This document shows, one piece after another, positions 12,114-20,216 of a stretch of 64,000 nt of DNA. The stretch's first letter is position 1; each line of letters opens with the position of its first letter. This stretch comes from Clostridium sp. BJN0013. GTDB lineage: Bacteria; Bacillota; Clostridia; Clostridiales; Clostridiaceae. The DNA lies in the NCBI RefSeq assembly GCF_040939125.1, contig NZ_CP162495.1:620001-684000 (forward strand). The letters run 5' to 3'. The notes under the pieces were generated by a model. The model saw only the letters and a list, made by a program, of their open reading frames with translations, made no database searches and was not told where the DNA came from. The position numbers were made by a program, and so were the translations under genes.

Positions 12114-12988
12114 ATAGTGGAGACAATTTGGATAAAAGCTTTTATTGCCGCTGTTATCCATTTATTCTTATGGTAGAGCATCTGTGTCATCATGCTAAAT
12201 TCACATCCTTTTAAATCCAATACTATTAAATCCTTTTTATCCAGTTCTTTTTTTACAGTCATCACAGGCAATAAAGTAATTCCAAGGTTACTCATAGTAA
12301 AATTCTTGATAGCCTCAATATTTCCTACCTCCAGTGATAAATGTGGACTTAGACCCGATTCATGAAATATTTTTTCAAAGGCATTTCTATAACTGCAGCC
12401 ACTTTCTGTAAGAATTAATGGCTCATCTTTAATATCTTCTATGGTTAGATTATTTTTATATGCTAATTTATTTAATGGTGAAGCCAGAACTGCCATAGGT
12501 TCATCATAGGACATACATGATATTAAATCTGAATCCATAACTGGCTCATCTAATATAAACATTAAATCCACTATGTTATTTTTAAGCATATCTTTTAAAT
12601 CGGAGCATATACCTAATTTAATTATAATTTCCACATTGGGATATTTTTTGTGATAATTTCTGAGAAGCTCAGGAAGTTTCATTGTGCAAAGAGATTCAAC
12701 GGTACCAATTCTTAAAGTTCCAGCAGGAATATCTGTGTCACTTATTGCTTCTTTAGCCTCATGTGCAAGATTCACTATATTTTGTGCATATCTAAGAAAA
12801 ATTAGACCTTTAGAAGTCAGCTTTATACCTCGTCCAATTCTTTCAAATAGCTTTATATTAAGTTCTTGTTCTAGAAGTTGAATTTGGGTTGTAATCGTAG
12901 ATTGAGCATATCCAAGTTCTCTTGCAGCTTTAGAATAGCTTTTTAAATGGGTGATTTTACAAAATGTTATTAGATTTCTAAGTTCCAT
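12092..12988 (-). CDS. LysR-family transcriptional regulator
   Basis: The 298-residue protein has the LysR plan. Its N-terminal winged HTH reads MELRNLITFCKITHLKSYSK, AARELGYAQSTITTQI, QLLEQELNIKLFER. A periplasmic-binding-protein-like effector domain covers about residues 85-295. An in-frame start exists at 13009, but a TCAGGAG site lies 7-8 nt before ATG 12988, and 13009 falls inside an inverted repeat that is a likely operator. It is divergent from the permease 13117-14364 and probably controls it. The C-terminal residues PVTPTS and the stop come from repeat copy R3. The effector is unknown. Confidence 0.88.
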   Translation of the reverse strand: MELRNLITFCKITHLKSYSKAARELGYAQSTITTQIQLLEQELNIKLFERIGRGIKLTSKGLIFLRYAQNIVNLAHEAKEAISDTDIPAGTLRIGTVESLCTMKLPELLRNYHKKYPNVEIIIKLGICSDLKDMLKNNIVDLMFILDEPVMDSDLISCMSYDEPMAVLASPLNKLAYKNNLTIEDIKDEPLILTESGCSYRNAFEKIFHESGLSPHLSLEVGNIEAIKNFTMSNLGITLLPVMTVKKELDKKDLIVLDLKGCEFSMMTQMLYHKNKWITAAIKAFIQIVSTMPVTPTS

Positions 12989-13007
12989 GGTATTTTCTCC
13001 TGACTTC

Positions 13008-13047
13008 AATAAAATTGAATTATAGTTTCAAATAATTCAATTTTATT
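13008..13047. promoter_or_regulatory. Inverted repeat, probable LysR operator
   Basis: AATAAAATTGAATTA (13008-13022) is the exact reverse complement of TAATTCAATTTTATT (13033-13047), with a 10-bp spacer. It lies between the divergent regulator and permease starts, where LysR proteins usually bind. Function is inferred from position and symmetry. Confidence 0.6.
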
Positions 13048-13116
13048 AATGATTAATTCTATGTTAGTGTAATATTGATAAAAATTCAAGTAATTTTTAG
13101 GGAAAGTGGGGAGAGT

Positions 13117-14364
13117 ATGGATAAAAATAGAACTATTGGAGTTGTTACACTTTGTGGTCTTATAGTGGGACCTGTTTTAGGATCAGGAATAGTATTATTG
13201 CCCCCCATAGCTTATGGAGTAATTGGCCAATGGGCCATATTGGCATGGATTGTAATAATGGCACTGGGAATTGTATTTGCTTATGTTTTTGTATTTTTAA
13301 GTTTGAAAAGTCCAGGAAATGAGGGAGTTGCAATTGCAGTGGGTAACACCCTTGGAGTTTTTTGGCGTGAACTTACTGAAAATTTTCTCACAGCTGCCGT
13401 TTGTTTTGGTCCTGTAGCGGTTTTAATTACTGCAGCAGGTTTTTTGAAAAACTTTCGTGTTTTTTCAAATGTAAAGATTGAAATCATAGCCTTTGGAATA
13501 GAAATTATTTGTGTCTGTATAATTATTTCAGGTGTTAAAACTTTGGGCAGGGTAGCTTTCATATTAACGGGATTTACAGCAGTATTGTTATTGTGTGGAA
13601 GTATCTATGCTCTGATCTTTAATTCTGATATAGGATTGCCTAATACAGCATTTTCTCTATCCAAATTTGGATATACGCTGCTAATTTTATTTTGGGCAAT
13701 AGTGGGGTGGGAAGTCATTGGTAACTATATTGAAGATATAGAAAATCCTAAAAAAACACTTATGAAAGCTATGACAATAAGTCTTGTGATTATTGCAGTT
13801 TTGTATTTAGCCGTAGCACTTTCAATACAAAGTGTATTAGGGGGTAAACATGATATTATAGCAATTATGACGCCTTTGTTTGGTGTGTTTGCTTTACCCA
13901 TAATAGGAATTATTGCAATGGGACTTTGTATGTGTACATATCTTATGATAGTTGGGGCAGTTTCGCGAATGAGTGCCCTTCGTGCAGCAAAAAATAGATT
14001 GCCAGGATATCTTTCATACTTAAATAGAAATAGAAGTCCAGTTAATGCCGTTATAACTTTTGTCATTATACATTCCTTAGTGATGCTTTTTACAGGTATG
14101 GGAATTTTAAGCCTTGATAGTGTTGTAACCTGTGCAAATGTATTTTTTCTATGCAATGCAATAATTGGATTAGTTGCTGGATTTCGATTACTTCATAACA
14201 TAAAAATAAGAATTGCAATTGGCATACTTATTATAGCTTTTACTCTGCTCTTATTTAAATCAAATTTATGGAGTATGTTACTTTTAGTGATAGTTATTCT
14301 CTTATCTCTACATAATAGTAAAAAATCAGGTGTAATCAATATTTATGAAAAAACTGTATTGTAA
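13117..14364 (+). CDS. APC-superfamily amino acid permease
   Basis: This 415-residue membrane protein has about 12 hydrophobic segments. The TM1 motif GPVLGSGIVLLPPIAYG is the unwound substrate-binding GSG region of APC transporters, and TM6 is around ILFWAIVGWEVIGNYIEDI. The layout resembles YjeH-type exporters of neutral amino acids, but substrate and direction cannot be told from sequence. ATG 13117 follows GGGGAG and was chosen over an upstream in-frame ATG at 13075 that has no ribosome binding site. The gene is divergent from a LysR regulator. Confidence 0.8.
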   Translation: MDKNRTIGVVTLCGLIVGPVLGSGIVLLPPIAYGVIGQWAILAWIVIMALGIVFAYVFVFLSLKSPGNEGVAIAVGNTLGVFWRELTENFLTAAVCFGPVAVLITAAGFLKNFRVFSNVKIEIIAFGIEIICVCIIISGVKTLGRVAFILTGFTAVLLLCGSIYALIFNSDIGLPNTAFSLSKFGYTLLILFWAIVGWEVIGNYIEDIENPKKTLMKAMTISLVIIAVLYLAVALSIQSVLGGKHDIIAIMTPLFGVFALPIIGIIAMGLCMCTYLMIVGAVSRMSALRAAKNRLPGYLSYLNRNRSPVNAVITFVIIHSLVMLFTGMGILSLDSVVTCANVFFLCNAIIGLVAGFRLLHNIKIRIAIGILIIAFTLLLFKSNLWSMLLLVIVILLSLHNSKKSGVINIYEKTVL

Positions 14365-14475
14365 AAATTTTAGATAATACTGATGTAATTGAAAAAATTA
14401 CACTTATAAAATTAAAAAATAATTAATGAATCAATAAAAATTTTAATATAACTATAGATAATTTGTACAAAAATT

Positions 14476-14529
14476 AGTATTATATAAATAGTTTTTTAAA
14501 AGGCCTTTAAAAACTATTTATATAATACT
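14476..14529 (+). terminator. Long near-perfect hairpin before amt
   Basis: AGTATTATATAAATAG (14476-14491) pairs with CTATTTATATAATACT (14514-14529). The pairing continues almost unbroken to the central AAAGGCCTTT. A T-rich stretch and the amt ribosome binding site follow. It may end permease transcription or act as an attenuator in the amt leader. Confidence 0.6.
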
Positions 14530-14562
14530 TTATTTTTTATTTATTTTTTAGGAGGTATTTTT

Positions 14563-15792
14563 ATGAGTGGAGTAAATGCAGCAGATACTGTATTTGTAAT
14601 TATGAGTACAGTTCTGGTAATGATTATGACTCCGGGACTAGCTTTGTTTTATGGAGGTATGGTTAGGGGGAAGAATACATTAAACAGTACTCTTCATAGT
14701 TATTCAGCCCTGGCAGTAATATCCATTCAATGGATATTTATAGGATATACATTATGTTTTGGGACAGATATTGGTGGATTAATAGGAGGTTTTAATTTTG
14801 CAGGTTTGAAGGGAGTTGGAATTGCACCAAATGCAGATTATTCAAGTACAATTCCACAACAGGCATTTATGATATTTCAGCTTATGTTTGCAATAATAAC
14901 TTCAGCTGTTATATCAGGTTCTATTGCAGAGAGAATGAAATTTATTCACTGGATTTTATTCCTTTTTCTTTGGACAACATTAGTTTATGATCCTATTGCC
15001 CATTGGGTATGGGGAGCAGGAGGCTGGCTTAGAAATCTTGGAGCCTTGGATTTTGCAGGGGGAAATGTAGTGGAAATAAGTTCAGGTATATCAGGGCTTG
15101 TTGCAGCATTGATGCTTGGAAAAAGGAAGAATGTAGGTAAACCCAGCAGTCTTCCATTAACCTGTTTAGGAGCTGGATTACTTTGGTTTGGGTGGTATGG
15201 TTTTAATGCAGGAAGTGCACTGGCTGTAAACAGTGTAGCACTAAATGCTTTTATAACTACCAATACCTCTGCTGCAACTTCTGTTGTAAGTTGGAGTATT
15301 TGTGAGTACATATATAGAAGAAAAGTAACCTCTCTTGGTGTTGTCAGTGGTATAGTGGCAGGTCTTGTAGCCATAACTCCTGCAGCGGGTTTCGTAAGTC
15401 CTATGGCTTCGGTAGTTGTTGGTTTGGTTGCAGGAATTGTATGTTATATAGCTATTACATTTGTTAAAGCTAAATTTGGATATGACGATGCATTAGATGT
15501 ATTTGGATGTCATGGTATAGGTGGAATATGGGGTGGAATCGCCACAGGAATATTTGCCTGGAAATCCATAAATCCAGCTGGTGCCAGTGGATTGATACAT
15601 GGAAATCCAAGATTGATAGGGATTCAGCTTATAGCTATTTTATCCAGTATTGCATATTCAGCTATAGGCACATTTGTAGTAATTAAAATAATTAATACTT
15701 TAAGCAGTATGAGAGCAAGTGATAAAAATGAGCAGACAGGTCTTGATGTAACAGAACATGGAGAAGAAGCTTATGGTGGACTGGGAGTATAA
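14563..15792 (+). CDS. amt: Ammonium transporter Amt
   Basis: The 409-residue protein has the 11-helix Amt/Mep/Rh plan without an obvious signal peptide. Conserved parts are TPGLALFYGGMVRGKNTLNS, DPIAHWVWGAGGWL, FNAGSALAVN and the second pore histidine region DVFGCHGIGGIWGG. It conducts ammonium across the cytoplasmic membrane. ATG 14563 follows AGGAGGT. A PII gene lies 400 bp downstream; PII proteins plug Amt channels when nitrogen is plentiful, so the two very likely work together although repeat copy R4 now separates them. Confidence 0.95.
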   Translation: MSGVNAADTVFVIMSTVLVMIMTPGLALFYGGMVRGKNTLNSTLHSYSALAVISIQWIFIGYTLCFGTDIGGLIGGFNFAGLKGVGIAPNADYSSTIPQQAFMIFQLMFAIITSAVISGSIAERMKFIHWILFLFLWTTLVYDPIAHWVWGAGGWLRNLGALDFAGGNVVEISSGISGLVAALMLGKRKNVGKPSSLPLTCLGAGLLWFGWYGFNAGSALAVNSVALNAFITTNTSAATSVVSWSICEYIYRRKVTSLGVVSGIVAGLVAITPAAGFVSPMASVVVGLVAGIVCYIAITFVKAKFGYDDALDVFGCHGIGGIWGGIATGIFAWKSINPAGASGLIHGNPRLIGIQLIAILSSIAYSAIGTFVVIKIINTLSSMRASDKNEQTGLDVTEHGEEAYGGLGV

Positions 15793-15937
15793 AAAATAAT
15801 TTAAATATGCAAATATGGTTGAAAACCTTTTATAAAATAGTATAAAATCTATATATAGAATATAAATATATATTTTCAGGTGATTTTTGCACTAAGGTTA
15901 AGAATATTGATGATTTTTAGAACATTGCTTAATTTAT

Positions 15938-16084
15938 CCGAACGCAGTAATTAGCTAATAGTCCTATCTTTTTTAAAGTGGGAGGCAAGCACTACTACGC
16001 ACCTGGATAAGTTCTTCTTAGGTTCAAGATGGAGATAAGCATTTTTCTATAGCGAACTCCACTTAAATCTAAGAATCACTTGAT
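15938..16084 (+). repeat. Dispersed two-hairpin repeat, copy R4 (full)
   Basis: The copy starts after TTTAT (15933-15937) with CCGAACGC and ends CACTTGAT at 16084. The first hairpin is GCTAATAGTCCTA with GGGAGGCAAGC. The second is GTTCAAGATGGAG with CTCCACTTAAATC. It occupies the amt to PII gap (15793-16191), the rest of which is AT-rich. Confidence 0.85.
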
Positions 16085-16191
16085 TATGGTTATAAAGGAC
16101 TATATTTTCAAATACTGCATATGTTACTTATATACTATTATTTTAAATTATAAAAAAGCTGAAATATATATTTAAAAGGGAGGTAAAACCA

Positions 16192-16560
16192 ATGGCTGAC
16201 AAACTTACAAAAATAGATATTATTACTTCTAAAGCTAAGTTAGATGAATTGAAAGAGGCGTTAAATGAAATTGGCATTGCAGGTATGACAGTTACAAATG
16301 TTTTAGGTTGTGGAATACAGAAAGGTCATAAAGAGTATTATAGAGGATTGACTATGGATATTAATCTACTTCCAAAAATAAAAGTAGAAGTGGTGGTTTG
16401 TGAAGTGCCTGTGGAACTTGTTGTCGAAACTGCCAAAAAAGTGCTTCATACAGGGGAAATGGGAGATGGAAAAATATTTATTTATGATGTAGAAAATGTT
16501 ATACGCATAAGTACAGGAGATGAAGGTAGGACAGCTCTGCAATACAATACTAGGTCTTAG
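16192..16560 (+). CDS. PII nitrogen regulatory protein (GlnB/GlnK family)
   Basis: The 122-residue protein matches PII. The T-loop GIQKGHKEYYRG has Y50 at the position of the uridylylation site Y51. The ATP-binding B-loop is TGEMGDGKIFI, and the C-loop is near RISTGDEGRTA. PII proteins sense 2-oxoglutarate and ATP/ADP and control ammonium uptake and assimilation. Its place downstream of amt suggests a GlnK role. ATG 16192 follows GGGAGG. Whether the tyrosine is modified in this organism is unknown. Confidence 0.92.
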   Translation: MADKLTKIDIITSKAKLDELKEALNEIGIAGMTVTNVLGCGIQKGHKEYYRGLTMDINLLPKIKVEVVVCEVPVELVVETAKKVLHTGEMGDGKIFIYDVENVIRISTGDEGRTALQYNTRS

Positions 16561-16625
16561 AGAATAGTCTAAACGCATTCAATATAGAAGTTATATTAAA
16601 AATGAAATTATTTTTATAGTAGATA

Positions 16626-16664
16626 AAAAGGAGATACTTTATATGGAGGTATCTCTTTTCTTTT
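16626..16664 (+). terminator. Terminator after the PII gene
   Basis: AAAAGGAGATAC pairs, with one bulge, with GTATCTCTTTT (16649-16659). A CTTTTT tail follows. Confidence 0.7.
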
Positions 16665-16806
16665 TCAATCCATCTAGAAATATAATAGAGTTTGTGAAAT
16701 AATACAAAATTATTAAAGAATAGATATAAAGTTATTTTTACTGGCTATTTATTTAAAGATACTTTAATATAAAAATTGTTAGAAAAGTGTAAAAGGAGAT
16801 GAATGT

Positions 16807-17136
16807 ATGGAATTTAAAGGACTGTGGGATATTTATGAAATAAAAACTATCAATGGTAATTATGCCCATATGGAAGTACAATCTTTTATAAAAATTAATG
16901 ATAATGGAAAAGGACAGCTTCAATTGGGATTGACCACCGGGGATTTAACAGGGGAAATTGTAGAGCAAGGAAGCGGGAAAAAATTCATATTTAGATGGCT
17001 TGGAATGGATAAACTTAAAATAGTAAATGGCAGTGGTTGGATTGAAATTGTAAAGGAAGATTTCATAGAAGGGGAAGTTACATTTTATAATGGACAAAAA
17101 TGGAGAATTTCAGCTAAAAAAAATAAGTTCATATAA
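16807..17136 (+). CDS. Small uncharacterised protein
   Basis: This 109-residue soluble protein is not recognised. It is rich in alternating hydrophobic and polar residues (KGLWDIYEIKTINGNYAHME, GQLQLGLTTGDLTGEIV, WRISAKKNKFI), which suggests a single small beta-barrel or sandwich. There is no signal peptide, membrane segment or cysteine. ATG 16807 follows AAAAGGAGATGAATGT. It is monocistronic, lying between the PII gene and the agr locus. Tryptophan and glycine spacing is reminiscent of small lipocalin-like or YjqA-like folds, but this is a guess. Confidence 0.55.
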   Translation: MEFKGLWDIYEIKTINGNYAHMEVQSFIKINDNGKGQLQLGLTTGDLTGEIVEQGSGKKFIFRWLGMDKLKIVNGSGWIEIVKEDFIEGEVTFYNGQKWRISAKKNKFI

Positions 17137-17254
17137 GGTATAAATTTAAATATAAAGTAATATATTACATAAAATGGAGTGGTATTTGGCATTATTTATT
17201 TAATTTGAATAATTTTAATCTTTTTTTAATAATTTAAGAAGGAAAAAATAAAAT

Positions 17255-17273
17255 ATTGTAGAATGTATACAAT
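17255..17273. promoter_or_regulatory. Small palindrome upstream of agrD
   Basis: ATTGTA (17255-17260) and TACAAT (17268-17273) are inverted copies with a 7-bp spacer, and TACAAT could also be a -10 box. Two near-direct repeats, CTTGAAATTA and CTTGAATTAC, follow at 17280-17300. A regulator site is possible but unproven. Confidence 0.3.
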
Positions 17274-17324
17274 AAATTGCTTGAAATTACTTGAATTACA
17301 AATTATTTAAGGAGGAATATCAAA

Positions 17325-17468
17325 ATGAAATCTTTAAAAGGGAAATTATTGAGAAATGGTTTAAAAGTGTTGGGAAATGTATCTTTATTTTTATCAGCAG
17401 TAATTTTAGTTGTGACATCGAGTGGCGGATATTACCAGCCAAAATGCCCTGAGAAACTTTTAAAATAG
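17325..17468 (+). CDS. agrD: AgrD-like autoinducing peptide precursor
   Basis: This 47-residue gene was found by translation behind an ideal AAGGAGGAATATCAAA site. It has the AgrD plan: a basic amphipathic N-terminus (MKSLKGKLLRNGLKVLGNV), a hydrophobic stretch (residues 19-30), then TSSGGYYQPKCPEKLLK. QPxxPxxL is the conserved tail that AgrB removes. In staphylococcal AgrD the ring cysteine lies five residues before the cleavage point; here that position is S33 (ring S33-G-G-Y-Y37), so a lactone rather than a thiolactone is predicted. The only Cys (C41) lies in the discarded tail. agrC and agrB follow directly. Confidence 0.85.
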   Translation: MKSLKGKLLRNGLKVLGNVSLFLSAVILVVTSSGGYYQPKCPEKLLK

Positions 17469-17559
17469 TAATTTAGGTTTTTATGAATGTTGTAGTTAAA
17501 AACATAAAAATATTAACGTATAACATTTGTAAAAGCCTTGGCAACAAAGGAGGAATTAT

Positions 17560-18876
17560 ATGGATACTATTGTAAGAGAAATAGTATTGGATACTATAGA
17601 AGTATTACTTATTTTGGGAATTTTTGAAGCATTGTGTAATAGAAAGAGATTTGTAATAGAAAATAAAATCAGAACGGGATTATTTTATATATTGTTTGTT
17701 TTTGTAACTTATTGGAGCACATTTCATATGTCTATGTCTTATCATACACCGGTTCTTGTAGTGTTTGATATTTTATTACTGGCATATGTTATGAAAATAA
17801 AGCTTTTTGATTCCACAGTTATAATTTGCTTATTTTTTACAATACTTTTTATTACGGAAAACTTTATTGAAGTTATTCAAATGATTATATTTGGAATAAA
17901 CTTAGAGCAAAATTTTTTAGGCAGATATTTTTGGATTGGTGCAATAACTTCCAAAACATTGCAAATAATTATTGTAGCTATGATTTTTAAATTCAATTCC
18001 TATTTTGTTAAACTTAAATTATTCGAAAAGGAAGGAAAAGTTTTTGCAAATTTAATAATTGAATTAGGAGTAGTTAGTGTGTTTATGTTTTGTGTTAACT
18101 TTAGTATTTTTAATATAAAAAATATTCAAACCTATAATATGTTTATTTTTATATTATACTTTACATTTTTAATAATAAAATTTAGAAGTTTAAGAGAAAA
18201 AGAAATGCTTGTAAATATAAATGCTAATTATAAAGTGCAAAAACAGCAAATTAAGAATATGGAGGAAATAATAAGCATAATAAGACAGGAAAAACATGAT
18301 TTTGCCAACCATATTAATGTTATACAGGGGCTGTGTTTGTTGAACAAACCTAATACGGTAGAGAGAATAAACAACTATGTGAAAAAAATATCAGGTACAA
18401 TACATTCTTCTTTTAGATATCTAGATACAGGGAACGATTACATAGATGGCATGTTATCCATAAAAAATAACTATGCCATGAAAAACAATATTGACTTTAA
18501 AGTTATAATCGATGAACCCTTTAGTTTGATAAAAATTAGAGAGGATGAATTAATAAGTATTATAAGTAATCTTGTAGATAATGCCTTTGAAGCATTTATT
18601 AAGTCAGATGTTGAAAATAAAGAAATATCTATTATCACCTTTAAGGAAGGTATGAATTTTTGTATTGAAATAGCTGATAATGGAGATGAAATTCCTAAAA
18701 ATATAAAGACAAAAATCTTTGAAAAGGGTTTTTCTACAAAAACCAAACAAAAGGGTGGACATGGCTTTGGATTATATATTATCAAACAACTGGTTGAAAA
18801 AAATAATGGCAGTATATTTTTAGAGAGTACTCCCCAAAGAACCAAATTTACAGTAAAATTTAAAATGGAGGATTAA
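17560..18876 (+). CDS. agrC: AgrC-like sensor histidine kinase
   Basis: The 438-residue protein starts with six or seven membrane helices (about residues 8-208). A short coiled region follows, then a GHKL-type kinase: the phospho-acceptor is H246 in RQEKHDFANHINVIQG, the N-box is NLVDNAFEAF (337-346), then DNGDEIP and the glycine-rich GFSTKTKQKGGHGFGLYII. This is the AgrC/HPK10 arrangement for sensing cyclic peptides at the membrane. ATG 17560 follows AAAGGAGGAATTAT. It lies 91 bp after agrD and 4 bp before agrB. No AgrA-type response regulator gene is present in the window. Confidence 0.88.
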   Translation: MDTIVREIVLDTIEVLLILGIFEALCNRKRFVIENKIRTGLFYILFVFVTYWSTFHMSMSYHTPVLVVFDILLLAYVMKIKLFDSTVIICLFFTILFITENFIEVIQMIIFGINLEQNFLGRYFWIGAITSKTLQIIIVAMIFKFNSYFVKLKLFEKEGKVFANLIIELGVVSVFMFCVNFSIFNIKNIQTYNMFIFILYFTFLIIKFRSLREKEMLVNINANYKVQKQQIKNMEEIISIIRQEKHDFANHINVIQGLCLLNKPNTVERINNYVKKISGTIHSSFRYLDTGNDYIDGMLSIKNNYAMKNNIDFKVIIDEPFSLIKIREDELISIISNLVDNAFEAFIKSDVENKEISIITFKEGMNFCIEIADNGDEIPKNIKTKIFEKGFSTKTKQKGGHGFGLYIIKQLVEKNNGSIFLESTPQRTKFTVKFKMED

Positions 18877-18880
18877 CTAA

Positions 18881-19447
18881 ATGAATGGACTTATAAACTG
18901 TGTGGTAAACAAAATTTCTGAGACTAATCCACAATTTTCAGATTTGGAATTGAAAAAGATAGCCTATGGACTGGAATGCATATTTGATGAAATAACAAAA
19001 ATCATCCCCTATTTTATTGTATTCTGGCTGTTTTCCCTTCATAAGTATTATTTAATTATTCTTATATTTTTTTGTCCTATAAGATTATTTACAGGAGGAT
19101 ATCATGCCAAAACTTACTGGGGATGCTTTTTTATTACTTTTATCACATTTTCAGCTATAATTTTTATGGGTAAATATATTTTAATCAATAATGTTATTTT
19201 AGTGGCTTTACTGATTATATCCTTTATATTTGTGTGTATTTTTGCGCCTGTAGACAATGTTAATAAGAGGATAAAAAGTGAGCAGTGGAGGAGAAAAGTA
19301 AAACATATTTCTATGGTCATCACTTTTTGTTTGAGTGTATTGTGTTATTTTTTACCTGAGGCATTTTTAAATACTGCTGTAATTTCCATTACATTTTCAG
19401 TAGTACTTATGATGGTAGGTAAAATAATGGACTTAAAAATATCTTAA
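18881..19447 (+). CDS. agrB: AgrB-like peptide-processing membrane protease
   Basis: The 188-residue integral membrane protein is AgrB. The catalytic pair is H75 and C82 in FTGGYHAKTYWGCF, with the same 7-residue spacing as H77/C84 of S. aureus AgrB. Several hydrophobic helices follow, and a conserved basic loop reads VDNVNKRIKSEQWRRKVKH. AgrB cleaves the AgrD tail and forms the ring. ATG 18881 follows GGAGGATTAACTAA and is translationally close to agrC. The order D-C-B differs from the B-D-C-A order of staphylococci. Confidence 0.9.
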   Translation: MNGLINCVVNKISETNPQFSDLELKKIAYGLECIFDEITKIIPYFIVFWLFSLHKYYLIILIFFCPIRLFTGGYHAKTYWGCFFITFITFSAIIFMGKYILINNVILVALLIISFIFVCIFAPVDNVNKRIKSEQWRRKVKHISMVITFCLSVLCYFLPEAFLNTAVISITFSVVLMMVGKIMDLKIS

Positions 19448-19563
19448 AAAGTAATGAATATATGGTTATTTCACATAACATAAGGACAATATTTATCTAT
19501 AATAAGTTTTACTTATTAAATAGTTTTGTCGGCCAGGTATTATGTGAAATATTTAGTATGTGA

Positions 19564-20190
19564 TTATCTTATAAAATTAGTAACTGCCATTGGTTCTTTT
19601 TGGGGTAATGAAATTCCAGCCTTTTTTCCTGCCTGGATACATTTTAAAAGCCAGGCCATATTTTTACCTAATGTTCTCATTGTCTGCATTCCCTCCAAAT
19701 CTTGTTTCACCTCTTCTGGAGTATTTCCATGAACCATATTCCAATATTGAGAGGATACCACAGGCATGTTTGAAATAGTAAAATATTTGTTTAACTGTTC
19801 AAAAGCTGCTGTTGCACCTCCCCTCCGGCAACTTACAATTGCAGCCCCCGGTTTATATTCAAAGCAATTCCCTGCATAGAAAAATCTATCTAGAAAAGAT
19901 GTTATAAGACCAGATGCTGATGCGTAATGTACAGGGGAACCGAATATAAAACCATCTGCCGCTTTAGCCTTTTCCAAGGCCGCATTTACAGTATCATCAT
20001 CAAATACACACTTGCCGGATTTAGTATTAAAACAGTTGTTACAGGCTGTGCAACCTATAATAGGTTTATTTCCTATATGAAAAATTTCTGCTTCAATTTT
20101 TTCTTTTTCCAGCTCTTTTGCTATTTCGCATAAGGCAGTATAAGTACATCCCTTAGCTTTTGGGCTTCCGTTGATAAGCAATACTTTCAT
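19564..20190 (-). CDS. NADPH-dependent FMN reductase / iron-sulfur flavoprotein
   Basis: The 208-residue protein has a flavodoxin-like fold. KVLLINGSPKAKGCTYTAL is the FMN phosphate loop, and FGSPVHYASASG is the flavin-facing loop. Cysteines in GCTACNNCFNTKSGKC (about residues 48-63) resemble the Fe-S motif of clostridial iron-sulfur flavoproteins. The likely role is electron transfer or reduction of quinones or nitro compounds. ATG 20190 follows GAGGTG; an in-frame GTG 9 nt upstream is inside that site. It is convergent with agrB and independent of it. Confidence 0.82.
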   Translation of the reverse strand: MKVLLINGSPKAKGCTYTALCEIAKELEKEKIEAEIFHIGNKPIIGCTACNNCFNTKSGKCVFDDDTVNAALEKAKAADGFIFGSPVHYASASGLITSFLDRFFYAGNCFEYKPGAAIVSCRRGGATAAFEQLNKYFTISNMPVVSSQYWNMVHGNTPEEVKQDLEGMQTMRTLGKNMAWLLKCIQAGKKAGISLPQKEPMAVTNFIR

Positions 20191-20216
20191 AATTAACACC
20201 TCATTTTTTAATTTAT

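Noticed and set aside
16130-16190. Riboswitch or leader RNA before the PII gene
   Set aside because: The structure upstream is explained by repeat R4, and the remaining 100 bp show no known aptamer motif.
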